Shown: positions 58,431 to 64,000 of the stretch, one piece after another | Layout of the letters: each line of letters begins with the position of its first letter | Numbering within the stretch: position 1 is the stretch's first letter | From: Ciborinia camelliae | Lineage: Eukaryota; Ascomycota; Leotiomycetes; Helotiales; Sclerotiniaceae | Assembly: GCA_025890175.1 (NCBI GenBank) | Contig: JANPYM010000005.1 | Coordinates: 1,316,440 to 1,380,439 of the forward strand | DNA length: 64,000 nt | Direction: 5' to 3' | The notes under the pieces: model-generated | What the model was told of the DNA's origin: nothing | The model's database searches: none | Seen by the model: the letters and a program-made list of their open reading frames with translations, nothing else | Program-made: the position numbers and the translations under genes

Positions 58431-60087
58431 ATGGTGTCGATCGCGGTACCAAGAGATCTTGCTGTAGAGAAGGCACAGCCGTCACCCACCCCATCACTAC
58501 CTTCTTCTTCACATGGATCTCCTCAATCTCGTCCTACGACCTCGAATGTGAGTGCCATCACAAGCACCGAAAATCTAAGTATGAATGGAACTCTTACGCC
58601 ACCTCCTCCTGCACTTCTCAAGGCAGCACCTATGCCAACGACGGCTGAGAAGCCTTCGATGACGAAACGTTTGACTCGAATGTTCTCTACAAAGGATTCG
58701 ATAAGGTCAGAAAGTAGCCTCACATCTGGTGCGCCCTCTAGCTCCTCGACTCCAAAACCAGCAGACGGCACTACATCCCCGAAACCAACATCTTCTAGGC
58801 CTGGTTCTTTGTCTCGAAACACTTCCTCACAAGAAAAGAAAAGCCTCCCAGATAAACCTAGTGCAGCACCTACTACGAGGGACAGAAATGGTTCGACAAA
58901 GGAGAAAAAGGCACCGGCGATCCATCAACGATTTCTTACTATGCCTGATGTGCAAGGGGGACATGAACATCATCTGAAGAGTGCCAAGAGACAAGAAAAA
59001 CTTGGGGAAATGTTGCGAGGTTTGATTAGTGGCAAGGCGAAACAATCCGAGACCCATGAAGGCGAACAACAACTCTCGCTGATGTCAAGTTGGGTGGATC
59101 AACTGAAGCGTGAGAAAGAATCACTGGCCACAGAAAAAAAGGGTGGACCCAATGCGACGGCAACATTGGTGGATAAATATGGGAAATGCAATGAAGTTAT
59201 TGGGCGTGGTGCTTTCGGAATTGTCAGGATATCTCACAAAAGATCCGAACAGGGCACAGAACAACTCTATGCTGTGAAGGAGTTCCGAAGAAGACCCGAA
59301 GAGAATGAAAGAAAATACAGTAAAAGACTTACTTCGGAATTTTGCATATCCTCCTCATTACGACACCCTAATGTCATCCATACACTTGACCTCCTCCAAG
59401 ACTCGAAGGGTGATTATTGTGAAGTCATGGAGTTTTGCGCTGGTGGTGATCTTTACACTTTGGTTCTCGCAGCCGGAAAGCTCGAAGTTGTGGAAGCAGA
59501 TTGCTACTTCAAACAGATGATGCGAGGTGTTGAATATATGCACGAAATGGGAGTTGCACATCGAGATTTAAAACCCGAAAACCTTCTTCTGACCACCCAC
59601 GGCTCTTTAAAAATTACAGATTTTGGGAACGGTGAATGTTTTCGAATGGCTTGGGAAAAGGATGCCCATATGGTGACTGGACTTTGTGGATCCGCTCCCT
59701 ATATCGCTCCCGAAGAGTACATTGACAAAGAATTTGACGCAAGAGCTGTCGACGTTTGGGCAACAGGCGTAATTTACATGGCAATGCGTACAGGTCGTCA
59801 CCTTTGGAGAGTCGCGAAGAAAGATGAAGATGAGTTTTATGAGAGGTATTTAGAAGGACGAAGAGATGAGGAGGGATATGCTCCCATCGAGTCATTACAT
59901 CGGGTATGTCTCCCTCCTGCAATTCTCGTATCTACGTGAACTAACGTGAATAAAGGCACGCTGTCGTAATGTTATCTACTCGATACTCGATCCTAATCCT
60001 AACCGTCGTATCACTGCTTCGCAAGTTCTCAAGTCCGAATGGGGTCGTGAGATAAAACTCTGTAAAGCTGGCGAGGAAGGACTCTGA
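58431..60087 (+). CDS. HAL4/SAT4-like serine/threonine protein kinase, 2 exons, 534 aa
   Basis: The model is join(58431..59903,59956..60087), with a 52-bp phase-0 intron. Residues 1-250 are Ser/Thr/Pro-rich and include MTKRLTRMFSTKDS and RFLTMPDVQGGHEHHLKSAKRQEKLGEMLRGLI. The kinase domain starts at YGKCNEVIGRGAFGIVRISHK. The ATP lysine is Lys283 (YAVKEFRRR), the catalytic Asp is Asp379 (VAHRDLKPENLLL), and the metal-binding Asp is Asp397 in the unusual DFGNGE form. The activation segment ends APEEY instead of APE-plus-hydrophobic. DFGN and APEE variants are typical of the fungal Npr1/HAL4/HAL5 group. In yeast Hal4/Hal5 stabilise potassium transporters at the plasma membrane and confer salt tolerance; that role is inferred here. 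The second exon supplies ARCRNVIYSILDPNPNRRITASQVLKSEWGREIKLC. The frame after the TGA stays open for 74 more codons (see findings). Confidence 0.9.
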
Positions 60088-62817
60088 CATTATGTGCTGG
60101 ATAGTGGAATTATATGCAGAAAGAGCATGTTCAAGAGCATGATCGAACAGGCTAATGTCCAAGGAGGCATGAAACCATGTAGAACCGAACATAAATTCCG
60201 CACAGCCAGCAATTTCAAATGTCAAGAATGTGGTTTCATTTGTTATTACGACCCTACTGGAATGGGGGCATATAAAGAATTGAAAGAGGACACTGGTGTC
60301 TCTTCAACATGAGCATTGCGCAACGACAGGTGGCATATTTCACATGAGCATTACATTGCAGCAACAGTATGGCGTTTTGGGGTCTCTACAAGCAGCACAG
60401 CAAATTTTCTTTTCTTCACGACCCTGGCTGCTTCCGTTTATACAATTTGAGCCATTGGTATTTTTTCTATTATGGCGAATGGGGGGCAACGATTACAGAA
60501 GGGGAAAGTTGAACGTATTTTCCTTTTTACGAGTACCCATGATACAATCAGACTATGAAATCAGACTATGACATGATACAGTCGTTTCTTTTCTTCTTTT
60601 TTGGACAATTACACTTTTTATTCCTCTCTTTCAAGACCACTTGCCTGAAGTATTCGCTTTTGCCCCCCCTCCTACTCCCCCCCAATCTTTTTCTCATAGT
60701 CATGCTTTTGATGGATGGATCGACAAATTAGCATGCTCTTCGTGGCTGTGGCTCTTTGTTACTTAGTGGGGATTTTTGGTAGATGGCGGTTGCTGGTTGG
60801 TTGGATGGGAGGGGGGTTTTGTGTATTTGAGCGAAGGAAAGACGTCTATGATGAACGGGTATGGAAGGATGGTTAGATGGGCGGGAAAACGGGGTGTTGG
60901 TCAAGGAGACTTGTAGATAGATGATGAGATTCATGATGAGATTGCGGGATTGCGGTGTGGGTAGAGCTCATCAGAATAGCAAGAAATAAGATAGAGAATA
61001 TGAATTGAAGATTAAATGAGATGAAGTAAAATGTAATGAAATGAATGTGATGCCGACTTGTTGTGCTCGCTTTGCAAAGCGTTGATCAAAAGCAAAGCGG
61101 ACTGAAGAGTAAATTGGATTCTTCGCGTATTACCATTTTACTCGATTAACGAGAAGGGAATAAAGGAGGTGAAATTCAAAGTATACTCGTCTTGTTTTCT
61201 TCCCTCGACACATTATTTTCTCATCCCATCTTTCTTCTATGATTTCCTTGAAACCACATGGGATATTGAATTCGCCTTGGATATTGAAAAGATTTGGGAT
61301 ATTAAAGAAAAGTCATTTGGGAATATTGAAACCACCCAGGGCGACATTGACGTTGCGTTTGAATAATCCTAAGGTACCTACCTATCTTTGAATATATAAA
61401 ACCTCATCTCAACCTATCTCACCCGGATATCTTTTATCATATTACCTACCTACCCTCCCTCAAGGTAAAGAATTCGTTTCGTCCCTAGTCCTCTCTATTT
61501 CTCTTATCTCAGCTGTTTTTGACTCGAGGCACCTTGGCCGTGCATTCACTCATCCATTCATTCACCTGGGGAATTTGAATTCACTTATAGAGTAGTGAAC
61601 ATGAAGACCCCCTTCAGCTCATCATGTATTGACTGTATTCATCGTTTAAAGACGTAAAATACATTATTCTTACTCTTCTAGCCATCGAGATATCTTCAAG
61701 GAATAGATAGATAAGTTGGATATATATTGAATTTGGGTATTGAACAGCGGGGATAGACTGAGTGAAATGAGCAAAGGTGGATGGTCGATAAGGAAGTGAA
61801 TATATCTTCATATTCACCTGTTCCCCTTCCCTATCTTCCCCATAGTCAATGATAGAGGAAGGGAACCCCTGATAGTAAGGAGATGTAAGAGGGAGTCTAC
61901 CACCAGTGAAAGAGCGATGCCATATCGTCCATACCATCCATATGCACCGTCATATATCTCTTCAATTTTTACCGCCCACCGCCTCACCACCCAGCATTTA
62001 GTCAAGAAGTGTATAGCAAGACCAAACCTACAACAAATTCCTTTTCTCTATAGATGAGATGTAACAGGTAGAAGAAGATAACATCATTCAAATATAGAAT
62101 ATATATAGATATTCGATCTGATCAAGTCAAGTCAAGTCAAATCGAATCCAATCCAATCCGTTCCAATCCGTTCCAATCCGTTCCATTCCATTTCATTCCA
62201 TTCCCAAAAGACCAATTCCCTCCCCAAAAGACCAATTCCCCCTCCCCATTCATACCGATTCGCCAGTCACCCAGACCCCAACGCCCTCATCCCCAATCAT
62301 CACCCCAACTCTCCACGATTTAAATCCCACACTCTCCGTGACCAGCCATGTTATGATACTGTACTGTACTATAACCAAACCATCACACCCCAAAAACGTA
62401 ACACAAGAAGAAAAAAATTAGAAAGTTATTTATTGATAGAGGATAGAATCCATTCCTTTTCTCAAAATTCCCCTCCTTTCCCTACCGCCCCTCTCCCAAC
62501 CGTAACCTCCCTGAAGACCCTCGTGGAAAATCGTTGCAACCATTCCTTTCCCCATCCATCCCCAATCCACTCTACACCAACCACCCCCCTAGCGAATTAA
62601 ATATATTGTGTCCATTATAACCATGAATCAACGTATCAATCACACGAAGACGTATATTTTTATCAGGTAATAATGGCTCAAGAAAGTATATCGACAGGCA
62701 CGCAACGTGACCTGCCGTCACAAATAGCGAAAAGAGTATTGCCGTTCCAGAAGTGAACGTGAAGCTCCGGTTACAGCATTAGTGTTCGATCGATAAAAGG
62801 AAACGAAGCACTAGGTA
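60088..62817. other. Convergent 2.7-kb intergenic region
   Basis: The first 225 bp are an open extension in the kinase frame. The remainder includes TACCTACCTA runs near 61370 and 61445, and AGTCA/CCAAT/CCGTT-type pentamer repeats at about 62126-62200. No gene is recognised. Confidence 0.55.
62126..62200 (+). repeat. Compound pentamer/decamer repeat
   Basis: Three CAAGT units are followed by AATCC units and three TCCGTTCCAA decamers, grading into CATTC units. Confidence 0.85.
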
Positions 62818-63955
62818 TCAAGAATGAAAAAGATCCCAAGCCCGATTACACAGGTGCATGAACTCTTCCTTCTTCTGTTGTGTTGTCATTGGACTATCTC
62901 GTCCTTCACCAAATGGCGCAGTTCGTCGTGAAGGTGGTGGACCTTGTCCGAGTGGTGGACTGGCCCCTTCCTCGTACTCTGCTCTTGGTCTTCTTCTACC
63001 ACTGCTTCGGCCAGCCTCCGATGGTCTTGGGTTGACATTTGTAGGTGATTGGGGCGTAGGGGGTTGGTGACCTCCGTAGTGTACGAGCTTAGGTAGAAGT
63101 TCAGGACGACCACCAGCCAAATCAGCCTGTGCTTCCTCAGCAGAACGGTATTCTCGAGGACGCTGGTGGCCTGCGGATGCTGGTGGCTGTGGAGCATGTC
63201 CTGGGGATGGGAAGTTTGGTCTCGAGTTAGAATGTGACGAATTGGAATTCGAGTTGGAGTTTTGGTACAAGTTGGCTCGTGGTGATTCACGGTGTGCACT
63301 TAAACCCCCAGCGGCGAAGACATCCGAAATTGGTGGTAGTCTGTTCGCCGTTTGAGTGGCAGGGACGTGGTGGATGTGAGATGTATTAGAAAGATTCGAC
63401 GGTTGGTTTGCGACGTGACGGGTGAGGGGCTGTGGTTGATGTCTGCCAGGAAAACTGTGGTGCATTGGAGCGGATTGGATCACTCTCTCGTTTGCGAATT
63501 GCTCGTGAGACGGTGCAACGATGCTTAGTCCTGGTGGTGCCTTTCTCCTCGATGTACCTGGAGTTTTGGCTGGCAGCCCACTCAACTCCCTTTCTTTGGC
63601 ACTTTCCATTGGCGCATCACCTGGCTTGGCCGATTGTTGTAAACGCGACTCGATGATATGTCTCTGTTGTTCACGTACAGATAAACTTCGCTGTAATTGT
63701 TCTCGCATGGTTGGATCCTGTGTGCTGAAGCCTGGAGAGAGACATGCCAATCCGACGTCCTGAATACCTAGTCCACCACTCTCAGCACCCCTCCCTGTCA
63801 ATTGACTAGCTGATGGTCTTCCGGTACCTGGATTGACACTCGACGTATTTTTAGTGAGATCAAGTTTTCGGGGTCTATGACGGGAAGAGGCGGTTATTTC
63901 AGGCGAGGATGGTTCCTTTTTTACGATTATCTTGGGCGGTGCACCATTTCGAGAT
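62818..63955 (-). CDS. Unrecognised low-complexity protein, C-terminal exon (379 codons incl. stop; 5' part outside window)
   Basis: The minus-strand frame is open from a clear 3' splice site at 63955/63956 (TTTCAACAG, with a CATACTAACAT branch site 15-20 bases upstream) to the stop at 62818. Upstream exons lie beyond the window. The exon starts SRNGAPPKIIVKKEPSSPEITASSRHRPRKLDLT. It continues with a Gln/Arg helix (MREQLQRSLSVREQQRHIIESRLQQSA), long Pro/Ser/His/Asn-rich stretches and an NSNSNSNSSHSNS run. Two motifs look conserved: REYRSAEEAQADLAGGRPELLPKLVHYGG, and the end KKEEFMHLCNRAWDLFHS. The IIVKKEP peptide resembles a sumoylation-type site. I do not recognise the family; nuclear regulation is only a guess from composition. 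Confidence 0.75.
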
Positions 63956-64000
63956 CTGTTGAAATCCCGATGTTAGTATGTATGATTGTGGTTATCAGTT

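Noticed and set aside
1..64000. tRNA genes, rRNA, CRISPR arrays, intact transposons or telomeric repeats
   Set aside because: A by-eye scan for B-box-like GGTTCGAATCC motifs, long terminal repeats, transposase motifs and TTAGGG arrays found nothing convincing. A tRNAscan and repeat-library search would be decisive.
1..64000. A secondary-metabolite or defence gene cluster
   Set aside because: Only one dead O-methyltransferase was found; no synthase, P450, transporter pair, NLR-like or heterokaryon-incompatibility gene is adjacent. The intact genes are ordinary conserved ones.

Overview
The window is nuclear DNA from a filamentous ascomycete. I infer Leotiomycetes, and the family Sclerotiniaceae (Botrytis, Sclerotinia or Monilinia relatives) is most likely. 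Introns are short (about 46-94 bp, with one of 313 bp), with GTRWGT-like donors and CTAAC/CTAAT branch sites. Several proteins are Pezizomycotina-type families. The long intergenic stretches are AT-leaning and full of TACC/TAGG tetranucleotide runs. The genus is inference; no species-specific marker was tested.

Seventeen protein-coding genes are supported, two of them cut by the window edges. Exon structures were built by hand from splice signals and checked for reading phase. In order: the tail of a CDK11/PITSLRE-type kinase (+), a DUF7137 membrane-anchored secreted protein (-), a decayed O-methyltransferase (+, pseudogene), a universal-stress-protein-domain protein (-), translation factor eIF3 subunit L (-), the importin-alpha exportin CSE1 (-), a tuberin/TSC2 Rap-GAP protein (+), RNase P/MRP subunit Pop8-like (-), elongation factor Spt4 (+), the KIN17 zinc-finger protein (-), an AzgA-type purine permease (-), aspartate kinase (-), an RFX-family transcription factor (-), the ER-shaping protein Yop1 (+), the Mid1 calcium-channel subunit (+), a Sep1/Hcm1-like forkhead factor (+), a HAL4/SAT4-like kinase (+), and the C-terminal exon of an unrecognised low-complexity protein (-).

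The layout alternates gene-dense and gene-poor parts. From 6.9 to 28 kb the DNA is packed with housekeeping genes, including the head-to-head Pop8/Spt4 pair 254 bp apart. From 1.7 to 6.9 kb, 28 to 31.6 kb, 43 to 46.5 kb and especially 48.8 to 58.4 kb there is almost no recognisable coding sequence. Those parts hold simple repeats, minisatellites, a 200-bp GGGGAA tract, an AT-rich block that looks RIP-mutated, and gene fragments.

The genes do not form one pathway or a cluster. Thematic links are loose: translation and nuclear transport (eIF3L, CSE1, Pop8), transcription (Spt4, RFX, forkhead), nutrient and growth control (TSC2, aspartate kinase, AzgA), and ion or membrane homeostasis (Mid1, HAL4-like kinase, Yop1). 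I found no new multigene system. The observations most worth following up are the 74-codon in-frame open extension after the HAL4-like kinase stop, the O-methyltransferase relic, the RIP-like block, the GGGGAA tract and the 13-nt start exon of the RFX gene.
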